Assembly: GCA_963753905.1 (NCBI GenBank)
Contig: CAVWDZ010000003.1
Span: 123,565-187,564, forward strand
Origin: Bog-756 sp963753905
GTDB lineage: Bacteria > Actinomycetota > Acidimicrobiia > Acidimicrobiales > RAAP-2
Direction of reading: 5' to 3'
DNA: 64,000 nucleotides
The notes under the pieces are model-generated. The model was not told where the DNA came from. It saw only the letters and a program-made list of their open reading frames with translations, and ran no database searches. The position numbers and the translations under genes were made by a program. This document shows positions 16,221 through 25,930 of this stretch, piece by piece. Position 1 is the stretch's first letter. Each line of letters begins with the position of its first letter.

Positions 16221-17713
16221 CAGCTGACGTGACCATTCCTCCGGCCACCGGCGACCGACGGCGCTGGATCGCCCTGGTGGTCGTCTGCCTCGCCATGCTC
16301 ATGAACGCGCTCGACGGCTCCATCGTGAATGTGGCGCTTCCGGCCATCCAGCGAAGCCTGCACTTCAGCCAGTCCGGCCTGACCTGGGTCGTCGACGCCT
16401 ACCTCATCTCCTTCGGGAGCTTCCTCCTCATGGCCGGCCGCCTGGGCGACCTCGTCGGTCGAAAGAAGGTGTTCCTGGCCGGCGTGACCCTGTTCACCCT
16501 CGCGTCCATCGCCTGCGGATCCGCCGAGAGCCAGGCCATGCTGGTGACGGCCCGCTTCATCCAGGGCATCGGCGGGGCGCTGTCCTCCTCGGTGATCGTC
16601 GCGATCATCGTGACCGAATTCCCGAGCCCGGTCGAGCGCGCCAAGGCCATGAGCGCCTACGTCTTCGTGGCCGTGGGTGGCGGCTCCATCGGCCTCCTCG
16701 CCGGCGGCGTGCTGACCCAGGCTCTGAGCTGGCACTGGATCTTCTTCGTGAACGTGCCCATCGGCATCGCCACCCTGGTCCTCGGCCGCATCCTGGTCGT
16801 GGAGAACGTCGGCATCGGCATCAGACAGGGCGTCGACGTCGTGGGTTCGCTGCTGGTGACCCTGTCCCTCATGATCGGCATCTACGGGATCGTGACGGCG
16901 TCGAGCGATGGCTGGGGTGCGCCCCATACCCTGGCATCGCTCGGTATCGCGGCCGGTCTGTTCGTCGCCTTCCTCGTCCTGGAGTCGCGCCTGACCAACC
17001 CGATCATGCCCCTGCGGATCCTCAAGCTGCGAACCCTCACCGGTTCGAGCGTCATTCGCGGCTGCGTCATCACGGGCATGTTCTCGACCTTCTTCATCGG
17101 CGCCCTCTACCTGGAGCACGTGCTCCGCTACAGCCCGGTCCGCACCGGGTTGGCATTCCTCCCCCAGGCCGTTCTCATGGCGATCATGTCGGCAGGCATC
17201 ACTGCCCGGCTGGTCAACCGCTTCGGCCCCAAACCGGTGATGTACCCGGCCCTGCTCCTCGCCGCCACGGGACTCATCCTGCTCGCCTCGGCCGGTCAGC
17301 ACGCGAGCTACTTCCCCCAGCTCTTCTCTGCCTTCGCCCTCCTCGGGATGGGCGCCGGCGCCTCGTTCATGCCGTTGTTGCAGATCGGCATGTCGGAGAT
17401 CCCCAACGAGGATGCCGGCTTGGGTTCGGGAGTCGTCAACGTCTCCCAGCAGCTGGCCGGCGCCGTCGGCCTGGCCGTGCTGAGCACGATCGCCGCCGAT
17501 CGCACCAGGTCCCTGCTCGCGAACGGGTACGGCGCAGTGCACTCGTTCACGCTCGGCTATCAGCTGGCGCTCTACATTGCGGCCGGCTTCGTCCTGTTGG
17601 GTCTGGCCCTTTCGCCGTTTTTGCTGCGGACCAGTGAGTCACCCGAGGAGGAGCGGGCGCACATCGCCGAGAACATGCAGAACCCGGAGACCTACGAGCA
17701 TCTGGTCCTGTAG
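16211..17713 (+). CDS. MFS drug efflux transporter, DHA2 (EmrB/QacA) family
   Basis: Proton-driven efflux pump of 500 residues with 14 predicted transmembrane helices. The DHA2 motifs are visible: MNALDGSIVNVALPAIQRSL in helix 1, LTWVVDAYLISFG in helix 2 and GRLGDLVGRKKV in the first cytosolic loop (motif A). It is divergent from the MarR gene. The start ATG lies inside an inverted repeat and has no Shine-Dalgarno sequence, so translation may be leaderless. The drug range cannot be inferred. Confidence 0.92.
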   Translation: MTIPADVTIPPATGDRRRWIALVVVCLAMLMNALDGSIVNVALPAIQRSLHFSQSGLTWVVDAYLISFGSFLLMAGRLGDLVGRKKVFLAGVTLFTLASIACGSAESQAMLVTARFIQGIGGALSSSVIVAIIVTEFPSPVERAKAMSAYVFVAVGGGSIGLLAGGVLTQALSWHWIFFVNVPIGIATLVLGRILVVENVGIGIRQGVDVVGSLLVTLSLMIGIYGIVTASSDGWGAPHTLASLGIAAGLFVAFLVLESRLTNPIMPLRILKLRTLTGSSVIRGCVITGMFSTFFIGALYLEHVLRYSPVRTGLAFLPQAVLMAIMSAGITARLVNRFGPKPVMYPALLLAATGLILLASAGQHASYFPQLFSAFALLGMGAGASFMPLLQIGMSEIPNEDAGLGSGVVNVSQQLAGAVGLAVLSTIAADRTRSLLANGYGAVHSFTLGYQLALYIAAGFVLLGLALSPFLLRTSESPEEERAHIAENMQNPETYEHLVL

Positions 17714-17721
17714 CTGTACCG

Positions 17722-20247
17722 TCACTCCGCGGCGATGGCGGACAGCACGTCGAGTCGCGCTGCACGACGAGCCGGCCAGCTGGCGGCGATCAATCCGAGT
17801 ACGGCCGAAAGCACGAGGAAGACCACCAGGCTGGTGATCGGCACCGCGGTATCGGTGATCCCTTGTGACCGTAGCGACGACACGAGGGCGATACCGAGTC
17901 CCGTTCCGATCACGATGCCGATGATCGCCCCGAAGATTGCGAGGATCACCGACTCGGACCGGATCATGGTGCGGATCTGGCGTCGCTTCATGCCGACGGC
18001 CCGCAGCAATCCGATCTCGTGGGTGCGCTCGAACACCGAGAGCATGAGCGTGTTGACGATGCCGATCAACGCGATGATCACCGCCAGGCCCAGCAGGGCG
18101 TAGACGATGCCGAGCAGCTGGTTGACCTGTTTTGTCTGCGACGCGTCGAACTGGGCACGGGTCTGGACCTGTACGTTCGGATAGGGGGCCAGCGCGCGCC
18201 CGACCGCCTGCTCGACGGAGGCGCTCCCGTCCGTCTTCAGCAGGACGGCGCCGGGGAGGGGGTTCTGGAAGTGTGCGGTGAAGAAGTCCGCGCCGACCAG
18301 GTAGCTCGTGACGAGGGCGTTCGGCTGGTAGATGCCTCCGATGCGCATGGTGGTGGGTCCCGTGAGTGCGAACTTCACCGGGACCCTGTCGCCGACCGCC
18401 AGATGGTCGGAGTTGGCGGTCGTCGTGTCGATGAGCAGGTCTCCGGCGGCGAGGGCACTCGCGCTCCCGGCGGTCATGTCGAGGATCACGGTCTGAGACA
18501 GTGCCTGGGTCGAGAGCGCTCTGAGGGTCTCGAGCGACTGACGAACCTCGAATTGGTCGCCGTAGACGATGGTGGTCGCGTGGACACCGGGGACCGCAGA
18601 CGCCGCCATGGGGACGGCCGTAGAGAAGTTGCCCGGTCCGCTGTTGTTCGTGTTGGTGATGATCAGGTCGGCGCTGATTGCGTTGTCGACGGCGGCGGTT
18701 GCCGATTTCGACGCAGAGGCGCCGAAGACCGCGATCGCCGAGACGAGGGCGAGGCCGACCATCAGCGCCGATGCCGTCTGGGCGGTACGACGGGGACTGC
18801 GCATGGAGTTCTTCCGGCCGAGCCTGCCCGCCACGCCCCGGGTCCGGGCGAGCGGGCGCCCGATGACACTGGCGAATGGACGAGCCACCGCGGGGGCCAG
18901 CATGGCCACGCCGACGAAGAGGGCCACTGCACCCAGGCCCACCAGCCCGATGGCGGGCTTGGAGAGTCCGATGCCGAGCAAAAGGGCTCCGAGCAGTACG
19001 AGCGATATGCCCCAGGCAAACCGTCGCCGGAACGAGACGTCTTCTTGTCCCTCGTGGTCGCTGAGCGCGGCGACCGGCGAGATCCGCACCGCCCGGCGGG
19101 CCGGGCTGATGGCTGCGACGACCGTCACGCCCACACCGACCACTAGGGCGACGACCACCGTCCGCGTCTCGAAGACCGGGGTCCCTGTCGGCAGGGTGAT
19201 GCCGAATCCGCGCAGGAGCGCCTCGATGCCGATGGCGGCGAGCACGCCGAGCCCGATGCCGATGGCGGACGACACGAGACCCACGATCGCCGCCTCGCCG
19301 AGCACCGAGCGGAAGACCTGCCGACGACTAGCCCCCACGATGCGCAGCAGCGCCAGCTCCTTGGTCCGCTGACCCACGATGATGGAGAACGTGTTCAGGA
19401 TGGTGAAGGCGCCGACGAACAGCGCGATGAAGGCGAAGATGAGGAGCGCCGTCGAGAAGAACGAGAGCGCCTGGTCGATGGCGCTCGTCTGCTCGTTGAC
19501 CACCGTCTGACCCGTGACGACTTCGACACCCCTGGGCAGGATCCGGGCGATGTCCCGCTGGACGGTGGCCTTGTCGGCACCCGGCACCGTGACGACGTCG
19601 ATCGAGTCGAACTGGCCCACCTCCCCGAAGAGTGCCTGCGCGGTCGGGAGGTCGAAGGCGGCGAGGGTGGCGCCGGCGAGATTGTCGGCGGTGCCGAATC
19701 GCACCAGTCCAGAGATGGTGAACGTGCGCGTCGGCCCCTGGAGCAGGATCTGGACGCGTTGCCCGACGGTGAAGTCGTTCTTCTGCGCGGTCCCGACATC
19801 CATGACGACGTCGTCGGAGGTCGTCGGCGCGTGTCCCGCTGTCAACCGGAGCTCGGAGATCTGTTGATCCGGATCGAAGGACAGTCCGATGGTCGGCGCA
19901 CCGCCGGTCGCGATCGCCTTGCCGTCGTGGGAGACGAACTGGGCCTGGCCCTGCACCGATCCTGCGGCGACCTCCACCCCGGGAACGTGCTGGATCCGGG
20001 GCAGGATCGACTCGGGGATGGGATTGCGCTCCGCACCCGCGCCGCTCGTCGTGAGCTGGGCCACACCACGCACCTGGAAGTCGATGTTCTGGTAGATGTT
20101 GCTGAACAACGTCGTGAAGGTGTTGTGGAGCGTGTCGGTCAGGATGAACGTCCCCGAGATGAAGGTGACGCCGAGCACGATGGCGATCGCCGTCAGTGCC
20201 AGGCGGAGTTTGTGGGCGAGCAGTCCCTTGATGGTGACCTTCCACAT
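17722..20247 (-). CDS. MacB/FtsX-type ABC transporter permease
   Basis: Large permease of 841 residues with two FtsX cores. Each has a long extracytoplasmic loop, and the transmembrane groups are around residues 15-35, 270-440 and 715-840. Typical motifs are KELALLRIVGASRRQVFRSVLGEA and HEIGLLRAVGMKRRQIRTMI. The ATG at 20247 follows the ATPase stop by 1 nt; the longer frame merely reads through the ATPase gene. Such permeases work by mechanotransmission on lipoproteins, peptides or cell-wall enzymes. It is convergent with the MFS gene (8-bp gap). Confidence 0.88.
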   Translation of the reverse strand: MWKVTIKGLLAHKLRLALTAIAIVLGVTFISGTFILTDTLHNTFTTLFSNIYQNIDFQVRGVAQLTTSGAGAERNPIPESILPRIQHVPGVEVAAGSVQGQAQFVSHDGKAIATGGAPTIGLSFDPDQQISELRLTAGHAPTTSDDVVMDVGTAQKNDFTVGQRVQILLQGPTRTFTISGLVRFGTADNLAGATLAAFDLPTAQALFGEVGQFDSIDVVTVPGADKATVQRDIARILPRGVEVVTGQTVVNEQTSAIDQALSFFSTALLIFAFIALFVGAFTILNTFSIIVGQRTKELALLRIVGASRRQVFRSVLGEAAIVGLVSSAIGIGLGVLAAIGIEALLRGFGITLPTGTPVFETRTVVVALVVGVGVTVVAAISPARRAVRISPVAALSDHEGQEDVSFRRRFAWGISLVLLGALLLGIGLSKPAIGLVGLGAVALFVGVAMLAPAVARPFASVIGRPLARTRGVAGRLGRKNSMRSPRRTAQTASALMVGLALVSAIAVFGASASKSATAAVDNAISADLIITNTNNSGPGNFSTAVPMAASAVPGVHATTIVYGDQFEVRQSLETLRALSTQALSQTVILDMTAGSASALAAGDLLIDTTTANSDHLAVGDRVPVKFALTGPTTMRIGGIYQPNALVTSYLVGADFFTAHFQNPLPGAVLLKTDGSASVEQAVGRALAPYPNVQVQTRAQFDASQTKQVNQLLGIVYALLGLAVIIALIGIVNTLMLSVFERTHEIGLLRAVGMKRRQIRTMIRSESVILAIFGAIIGIVIGTGLGIALVSSLRSQGITDTAVPITSLVVFLVLSAVLGLIAASWPARRAARLDVLSAIAAE

Positions 20248-20248
20248 G

Positions 20249-21007
20249 TCAGGCGCCCAGGGTCCGCACCCGCTCGAGGACCGAGTCGGCAGTTGGGCCG
20301 GTGAGCTCGTCGACCACGTTGCCATCGGCGAGGAAGACCACCCGATCGGCAAAGGCGGCCCCGTGGGGATCGTGGGTCACCATGACGATGGACTGGCCGA
20401 ATTCGGTGACCGACCGGCGCAGGAAGGCCAGCATCTCCTCCGAGGAGTTCGAGTCGAGATTGCCGGTGGGCTCGTCGGCGAAGATCAGGTCGGGACGGTT
20501 GATGAGCGCCCGGGCACACGCACAGCGCTGCTGCTGCCCGCCGGACAGCTCGTTGGGCCGGTGGGTGAGGCGGTCGGCGAGCCCGAGCTGGGTGACCAGG
20601 AAGTCGTACCACTCCTTGTCGACGCTCCTGCCGGCGAGATCGGCGGGCAGCGAGATGTTCTCACCGGCGGTGAGGGTCGGGACGAGGTTGAAGGATTGGA
20701 ACACGAAACCGATCCGGTCCCGCCGGAGCTGGGTGAGCCCGGCGTCGTCCAGGCCACCGATATCGAGGTTGCCGACAAAGGTCTGCCCGGAGGTCGGGCG
20801 GTCGAGACCGGCCATGCAGTGCATGAGGGTCGACTTTCCGGACCCGGACGGACCCATGACCGCGGTGAAGCGGCCACGCTCGAAGGCGACGGTGACGCCG
20901 GACAGGGCGTGGACCGTCGCCTGGCCCGTTCCGTATGTCTTGCGCAGTTCGACGGCGTGCGCCGCCGGCGGGGCCGGCTCAGAGCCGGCGGTTGTCTCGG
21001 TCATCAC
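20249..21007 (-). CDS. ABC transporter ATPase, MacB/LolD type
   Basis: ATP-binding partner of the downstream permease, 252 residues. It carries Walker A GPSGSGKS, signature LSGGQQQR and Walker B LIFADEPTGNLDS, the last being diagnostic of the LolD/MacB/FtsE group. Two consecutive ATG codons at 21007 and 21004 are possible starts. The genes are separated by a single base, so coupled translation is expected. Confidence 0.93.
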   Translation of the reverse strand: MMTETTAGSEPAPPAAHAVELRKTYGTGQATVHALSGVTVAFERGRFTAVMGPSGSGKSTLMHCMAGLDRPTSGQTFVGNLDIGGLDDAGLTQLRRDRIGFVFQSFNLVPTLTAGENISLPADLAGRSVDKEWYDFLVTQLGLADRLTHRPNELSGGQQQRCACARALINRPDLIFADEPTGNLDSNSSEEMLAFLRRSVTEFGQSIVMVTHDPHGAAFADRVVFLADGNVVDELTGPTADSVLERVRTLGA

Positions 21008-21240
21008 GGTCCTCGGGGAGTTCGAGCATCAGACGACGACCCGGCAATTCGTCAGTACCCGCCCACCCACAGCACCGCGGTCATCCCTGTGACACCGGCG
21101 CGAGCCTAGCCGGCGCCCGGGGATGCGCAACAGGGAATTCGGCTCGGCGCCAGCGGAGTCGAGCCGCAGAAGCAGGACTGTTCCCGCGCTGAGGATACGC
21201 TCCTCACCAGACAGCGCCCCCGCCACCGAGAGGAGTGTTC

Positions 21241-21978
21241 ATGGTCCAGCGGACAGCGGTGACCGTGCCCACACCCGACGGCGACTGCCCCTCGATCGTG
21301 GTCACGCCGGGCGCCGACGGCACCTCGGCGGCTGTCATCATGTTCATGGACGCCGGGGGTGTGCGCCCGGCGATGATCCAGATGGCCGAGCAGCTGGCGG
21401 GCATGGGCTACGTCGCCTTCCTGCCCGAGATGTACTACCGGCACGGTCCATACGAGCCGTTCCGGATGGAGACGGCGTTCAGCGACCCCGGCGAACGGGA
21501 CCGCGTCATCGCGATGGCCCGCAGTCTCACGAAGGCGATGGCAGCCACCGACACCGGTGCATTCCTCGATTTCCTCTCGGATCATCCGGGGGTGGCCGGA
21601 ACGACGGTCGGGACGACTGGCTACTGCATGGGCGGTGGGCTGTCCCTCACGGCCGCCGCCCACTATCCCGACCGCATCGTCGCCGCCGCGTCGTTCCACG
21701 GTGGCCAGCTCGCCAGCGATGCGCCGGACAGTCCCCACTTGATCGTCGGAAGGATCACCGGGCGGGTGTACGTGGCCGCGGCCGAGCAGGACGACTCGTT
21801 CCCGCCGGAGCAGGCGAAGCTCCTCGAGGACGCCCTGGCAGCGGGTCACGTCGACCACACCGTCGAGACCTATCCCGCACGCCACGGCTTCGCCGTGCCC
21901 GACAACCCGAGCTACGACCCCGAGGCAGCGGCTCGCCACTGGCGCGCACTCGGGGAGCTCTACGGGTCGTTGCACTGA
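21241..21978 (+). CDS. Dienelactone hydrolase family protein
   Basis: Cytoplasmic alpha/beta hydrolase of 245 residues. The ATG at 21241 is used because AGAGGAG lies 5 nt upstream; a GTG six bases earlier is part of that ribosome site. The DLH triad is visible: Cys129 in GYCMGG, Asp184 in AAEQDD and His215 in RHGF. Family members open lactone rings such as dienelactone in chloroaromatic breakdown, but many act on other esters. No catabolic neighbours are present, so the substrate is open. Confidence 0.88.
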   Translation: MVQRTAVTVPTPDGDCPSIVVTPGADGTSAAVIMFMDAGGVRPAMIQMAEQLAGMGYVAFLPEMYYRHGPYEPFRMETAFSDPGERDRVIAMARSLTKAMAATDTGAFLDFLSDHPGVAGTTVGTTGYCMGGGLSLTAAAHYPDRIVAAASFHGGQLASDAPDSPHLIVGRITGRVYVAAAEQDDSFPPEQAKLLEDALAAGHVDHTVETYPARHGFAVPDNPSYDPEAAARHWRALGELYGSLH

Positions 21979-22014
21979 GGACGCAGGGGCACTGCAGCGC
22001 TCGGTCGCCCTCCG

Positions 22015-22446
22015 TCAGGTCCGGGTCGGGTCGAATTCGAGCACCTGGGTCAAGCGGATGTTGTTGCCCGACGGATCCCGGAACGAGGTGTCGATCCCGT
22101 ACGGCTGTCTGGTCGGGGGATCGTTGAAGACGACGCCGCGTGCAGAGAGCTGCTGGTAGGCCGCCTGACAGTCGTCGGTCTCCAGGAACAAGGTCCCCCC
22201 TGCACCCTTGGCCACTACAGCGGCCAGTGCCGCGCTGGCCGATGCGTCGAGCATGGGCGGACCGGGCACCGGCATCAACACGAGTCCCATGTCGTCCTGG
22301 CCTGCTGGCCCCACGACGAGCCACCGGAAGTGCCATGCCTCCATCGTGACGTCGCTCCGGACCTCCCAGCCCAGGGTGTTGGTGTAGAAGTCGAATGCCT
22401 CTTCCTGGTCGTGGACCCAGAACTGGGAATTGGCGATCTTGATCAC
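22015..22446 (-). CDS. VOC family protein (copy 1 of AraC-VOC module)
   Basis: Single-domain glyoxalase-fold protein of 143 residues. GTG at 22446 with AGGAGG 5 nt upstream. It starts with ANSQFWVHDQEEAFDFYTNTLGWEV and ends with DTSFRDPSGNNIRLTQVLE, the standard beta-alpha-beta units. It is preceded by an AraC-type regulator gene on the same strand with a 37-bp gap. The same pair recurs at about 25.4-26.3 kb. Confidence 0.88.
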   Translation of the reverse strand: MIKIANSQFWVHDQEEAFDFYTNTLGWEVRSDVTMEAWHFRWLVVGPAGQDDMGLVLMPVPGPPMLDASASAALAAVVAKGAGGTLFLETDDCQAAYQQLSARGVVFNDPPTRQPYGIDTSFRDPSGNNIRLTQVLEFDPTRT

Positions 22447-22483
22447 CGTAGGCCTCCTCTTGGCTCCGTCGGTATGACGGAGC

Positions 22484-22918
22484 TTACGAAGCCTCCCTGC
22501 GATCGTCTTCTCGAAATGTGCGGTTCTTGGGCCGGCCGTAGCCCTGGGCGATGCACAGTGGGATCCGGACAAACCTCGCGGCAGGGGGCCACGACGCACG
22601 GTAGGCGGTCGGGGACTGGCCGAACATCCGCCCGAAGCTCGTGGTGAACGATCCGACACTGCCCTGCCCGACCGCGAAGCAGATCCTGGCCACCGACCAG
22701 TCCGTGGTGCGGAGCAGCGCCGCGGCGCGTTCGAGGCGCCGGGTCAGCAAGTACTGGTACGGGCTCTCGCCGAAGGCTCTGGAGAACGCTCGGCTGAAGT
22801 GAGCACGTGACAGTCCGGCGGCGCGTGCCATGTCGGCGACGGACAGCTCTTCGTGGTAGCGCGCATCGGCCAGGTCCTTCGCCCGCAAGAGGTGCCGAGC
22901 GGCTGGTACGGTCGCCAT
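22484..22918 (-). CDS. AraC family regulator (copy 1 of AraC-VOC module)
   Basis: Compact activator-type protein of 144 residues consisting of little more than the double helix-turn-helix of AraC (LSVADMARAAGLSRAHFSRAF, then WSVARICFAVGQGSVGSFTTSFGRMFG) plus a short tail. The ATG at 22918 begins just before the first helix; the upstream extension is unlikely to be coding. It has no ligand-binding domain, so its activity may depend on its own level or on a partner. It likely controls the VOC gene behind it. Confidence 0.85.
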   Translation of the reverse strand: MATVPAARHLLRAKDLADARYHEELSVADMARAAGLSRAHFSRAFSRAFGESPYQYLLTRRLERAAALLRTTDWSVARICFAVGQGSVGSFTTSFGRMFGQSPTAYRASWPPAARFVRIPLCIAQGYGRPKNRTFREDDRREAS

Positions 22919-23017
22919 GTTCGTAACGCTACGCCCACAACGGCTCCGCCTGACTGCGAATTCTCGGTCCCGCTCGCCTGAAGCGCCCGAGCGTACCAAC
23001 CCTCGTATCCTCCGGGC

Positions 23018-23431
23018 ATGGGATGGACGCTGCGATCAGGTCGACCATCGGACGTGAGCTCTGTCCTCCAACTGTGGATCGACGCCGATGCCGAACCCAG
23101 CCACACCGACGACGTGGAGAGCCTCACGAAGCTCATCGCCCATGACCCAGTGGCATTGATCGTTGCCGATGACGACGGGCGGCTGGTCGGGTCGGTGATC
23201 GCCGGCTGGGACGGGTGGAGAGGTTCGGTCTACCGCCTGGTCGTCGCCCGCTCCGAGCGCCGCAGCGGGTTGGGTAGCCGGCTGCTCGCCGAGGCCGAAT
23301 CCCGGCTGGGTGCGGTCGGAGCCGTGCGCTTGCAGGCCATCGTGGTCGAGACCGAACCAGTGGCGCCGAGCTTCTGGGCGGCGAGCGATTGGGATCGGCA
23401 AGACCATCGACTGCGATTCGTCAAGGGCTGA
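23018..23431 (+). CDS. GNAT family N-acetyltransferase
   Basis: Acetyl-CoA-dependent acetyltransferase of 137 residues. Motif A is visible as VYRLVVARSERRSGLGSRLL, with the pyrophosphate-binding R-R-S-G-L-G. The C-terminal strand FWAASDWDRQDHRLRF is typical of RimI-like single-domain members. It is divergent from the AraC gene and convergent with the phosphoesterase gene. The acceptor is unknown. Confidence 0.85.
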   Translation: MGWTLRSGRPSDVSSVLQLWIDADAEPSHTDDVESLTKLIAHDPVALIVADDDGRLVGSVIAGWDGWRGSVYRLVVARSERRSGLGSRLLAEAESRLGAVGAVRLQAIVVETEPVAPSFWAASDWDRQDHRLRFVKG

Positions 23432-23444
23432 CGGGTACGTCGGT

Positions 23445-25055
23445 TCAGGTGCTCGGCGGGGTGACGGTGCAGCCCACGCAGGGCCCACCGCCACGGAAGT
23501 AGACGGGAATCGACGGTGAGTCCGTCGGCGGGTTCGTGGGCAGGAGCACCGGCGGGCGCGGCGTCTGCTTGAAGTCGAAGTCGTCGACCATGTTGCCGAG
23601 GACCGGCTCGTCTTCGCGCACGTCGGGACGGGGGTCGGGTCGTCCGTCGGTCTCGGGGTTCAAGCGGGACCCGCCGAGAAAGTCGTCCTCGATGAACTTG
23701 AGATAGGCATCGCTCGAGAGGGTCTGGTGATCGACGTACCCTTGCTTCGCGTAGGAGGAGATGACCATGCCGGGCACACGGAGGCCGTACCCGTTGTGGT
23801 CGACGGACGGTGGGACAACGTTGTCGTAGAAGCCGCCCCAGTCGTCCCACTGCAAGAAGATGGCCGTCGAATTCCAATCCGGGCTCTCCATGGCGGCGTT
23901 GATGACCGCGGTGACATACGCCTGGCCCTGGTGGACGCTGCCGGGCGGGTGCTCGCTGTCGGCCTGTGAGGGTGTGACCCACGAGACCGCGGGCAGGGTC
24001 CCGGCCTCGGCCGCCGCGAAGTACCCGTTCAACGGCTGGATGTTGCGGAGCTGATGGTCCGCCTGGACGTCCTCGAAGACGGGTAGCGGGTTCCAGATGC
24101 CCGGGGTCAGGTAGTTCTGCGCCACCCGTGGACACGACAGCGCCGAGTCGTTCTCGCAGTCGGGCTGATCCCCGGTTTGCACGTAGTAGGCCCACGAAAC
24201 GTGCGCGTTGTAGAGGAGCCAGGTGATGTCCGTCCAGGCGTTGGTGATGTCGGCAGTACCGGTGTCGATGGCCTGGTCCACGTATTTCTGCATCTGTGCC
24301 GGGGTGTACGGACCCTGAATGGCGTTCCTGCAGCTCTTCGGGTTCGGACCCGAGCACCTGGCCGACCAGCCCGACACCAGGTAGAGGTGGTCGGGCAGCG
24401 ACCACGAGGCAACCGGTTCGAACATGTGGTCGTCGAGTGCGAACTGTTTGGCATAGGTCCAGTAATTCGGGATCTCCGCTGCCGTGTGGTACCCCATCAC
24501 GTCGGGCGTCGTGAAGGGGGAGCATGCCGGATTGTTGACGTTGGCTCCGCACCCCTTCTTGGCCTTCGACGCCTGCGCGATGAACCCGTCCATCTTCCCC
24601 CCGGCGACGTCCCTTCGCGCATTGACGGCGCCGTGCGGTCCGCCCCCGTTGACGTCCGTGGGGTCGTGGTACGGCGCGGTGCACCCACCGGTGGGGTTCG
24701 GCACGCAGACGGTCGGCACGCCGTCCTTCATCGGGATGCCGTCCGCTCCCGGGAAGGTCCCGAAGTAGCTGTCGAAGGAGCGGTTCTCCTGCTCGATGAT
24801 GATGACGTGCTTGATCTTGTGGATCCCGGCCTCGACGACGTACTGGCCTGTCGGCCCGCCGGTGACGCGCTCGACGCCGGCGGCCGAGCCCGGTGGGGAG
24901 CTGCGCCGCCCGCCATGGCCGGCCGAGCTCGGGGGGGAGCTGCCGCAGGCGGTCAGGACCAGCGCCAAGGCGAGGAGGCCGGCACCGGACGGGCGGCGAC
25001 CCCTCGACCTTCGTTCGGTCTCGTCGACTCCCAGGCGGTGTCCCGTATCCCACAT
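23445..25055 (-). CDS. Phospholipase C / acid phosphatase-like phosphoesterase, lipoprotein
   Basis: Exported phosphoesterase of 536 residues in the alkaline-phosphatase-superfold family that includes bacterial phospholipases C. ATG at 25055 with GAGGAAGG upstream. The signal region ends in a lipobox (LVLTAC), so the protein is tethered outside the membrane. The catalytic strand IIIEQENRSFDSYFG carries the metal-binding ENRSFD motif, and WDDWGGFYDNVVPP corresponds to the second metal site. A second family member, cytoplasmic by prediction, is at 38278-39852. The substrate may be phospholipid or another phosphate ester. Confidence 0.85.
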   Translation of the reverse strand: MWDTGHRLGVDETERRSRGRRPSGAGLLALALVLTACGSSPPSSAGHGGRRSSPPGSAAGVERVTGGPTGQYVVEAGIHKIKHVIIIEQENRSFDSYFGTFPGADGIPMKDGVPTVCVPNPTGGCTAPYHDPTDVNGGGPHGAVNARRDVAGGKMDGFIAQASKAKKGCGANVNNPACSPFTTPDVMGYHTAAEIPNYWTYAKQFALDDHMFEPVASWSLPDHLYLVSGWSARCSGPNPKSCRNAIQGPYTPAQMQKYVDQAIDTGTADITNAWTDITWLLYNAHVSWAYYVQTGDQPDCENDSALSCPRVAQNYLTPGIWNPLPVFEDVQADHQLRNIQPLNGYFAAAEAGTLPAVSWVTPSQADSEHPPGSVHQGQAYVTAVINAAMESPDWNSTAIFLQWDDWGGFYDNVVPPSVDHNGYGLRVPGMVISSYAKQGYVDHQTLSSDAYLKFIEDDFLGGSRLNPETDGRPDPRPDVREDEPVLGNMVDDFDFKQTPRPPVLLPTNPPTDSPSIPVYFRGGGPCVGCTVTPPST

Positions 25056-25179
25056 GGCCCTTCCTCGTTCTCCGAACCGCTGCGTGCAGGATGGCATAAC
25101 TGCCGTCGAGCGACTCGCCGCTCAGGCGTGGGCAGCGGCAACGGGTCGGTCGTCGGGCAGTCGCGCGCATGTTCGAGTG

Positions 25180-25330
25180 CGCGCAGGAACAGCACCATAC
25201 CCACTGCCCGGACCGCCGACTCGGAGGAGCGGCGCTGGCCGGAAGCACGGGATATCGGGTCGGACCAGACCGAGCTCGTCGTAGAGGCGCAGAGCGGTGA
25301 CCTCGACGCCGGTGCGCCACCTGTCGCATC
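25180..25330 (-). pseudogene. MerR family regulator remnant
   Basis: The minus-strand frame at 25251-25310 reads GVEVTALRLYDELGLVRPD, matching the MerR recognition helix and turn (normally TIRYYDELGLL.P). Upstream residues do not form a proper first helix. Downstream the homology breaks off, with MerR-like hydrophobic residues (VGMVLFLRALEHA) continuing in another frame near 25180. There is no intact start or effector domain. Interpreted as a decayed gene; the evidence is one short motif. Confidence 0.4.
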
Positions 25331-25407
25331 CGTGCGAGCGACCGACCCCGACGATGCCTCGATCGTCCCGGGTGCCGCGAGGCAGGACCCGGGTCCGTCG
25401 GCGGAGG

Positions 25408-25806
25408 TCAGGCTTGCGCGATGCGGACAAGGTTGCCCGAGGGATCACGGAAGGCGCAGTCGCGCGCTCCCCAGGGCTGGGACGTCGGCTCCTGGAGCAC
25501 CTCGGCTCCCGACGCCCGGACCTTCTCGAAGGTGGTGTCGAGGTCGTCGGATTGGAAGATCGCCGCTTGGAGCGAGCCCTGCGTCACAAGTGCCAGGAGG
25601 GCGTCGCCCTCGGCCTGCGAACGACCGCCGTGCGGTTGGGAGAGGACGATGCCGATGTCCTGCCCTGGGGCACCGACGGTGACCCAGCGGAAGCCCTCCG
25701 ACGCGACGTCCATACGAACTTCCAGGCCGAGCGCGTCGCGATAGAAGCCGAGCGCGGCATCGGGGTCGTGGACGGGGATGAACATTGAGGAGACGGTGAC
25801 TGTCAT
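25408..25806 (-). CDS. VOC family protein (copy 2 of AraC-VOC module)
   Basis: Single-domain glyoxalase-fold protein of 132 residues starting at the ATG 25806. It opens with SSMFIPVHDPDAALGFYRDAL and ends with DCAFRDPSGNLVRIAQA. It is clearly related to, but not identical with, the VOC protein at 22015-22446, and it is again preceded by a short AraC gene. Proteins of this group are often annotated as glyoxalase or lactoylglutathione lyase-like, but the metal ligands are not securely assignable here. Confidence 0.88.
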   Translation of the reverse strand: MTVTVSSMFIPVHDPDAALGFYRDALGLEVRMDVASEGFRWVTVGAPGQDIGIVLSQPHGGRSQAEGDALLALVTQGSLQAAIFQSDDLDTTFEKVRASGAEVLQEPTSQPWGARDCAFRDPSGNLVRIAQA

Positions 25807-25930
25807 AGGGTCAGAATAGGAGCACCGACCCCACGCGTGCTTCTCCGATCCTGCTTGGTGCCGGGGCGGGTCAGGAGGCTCGAGCCCCGGCGCAGTGTCG
25901 TCCGGAACCGGTCGGCCAGGTCGGCAGCGC

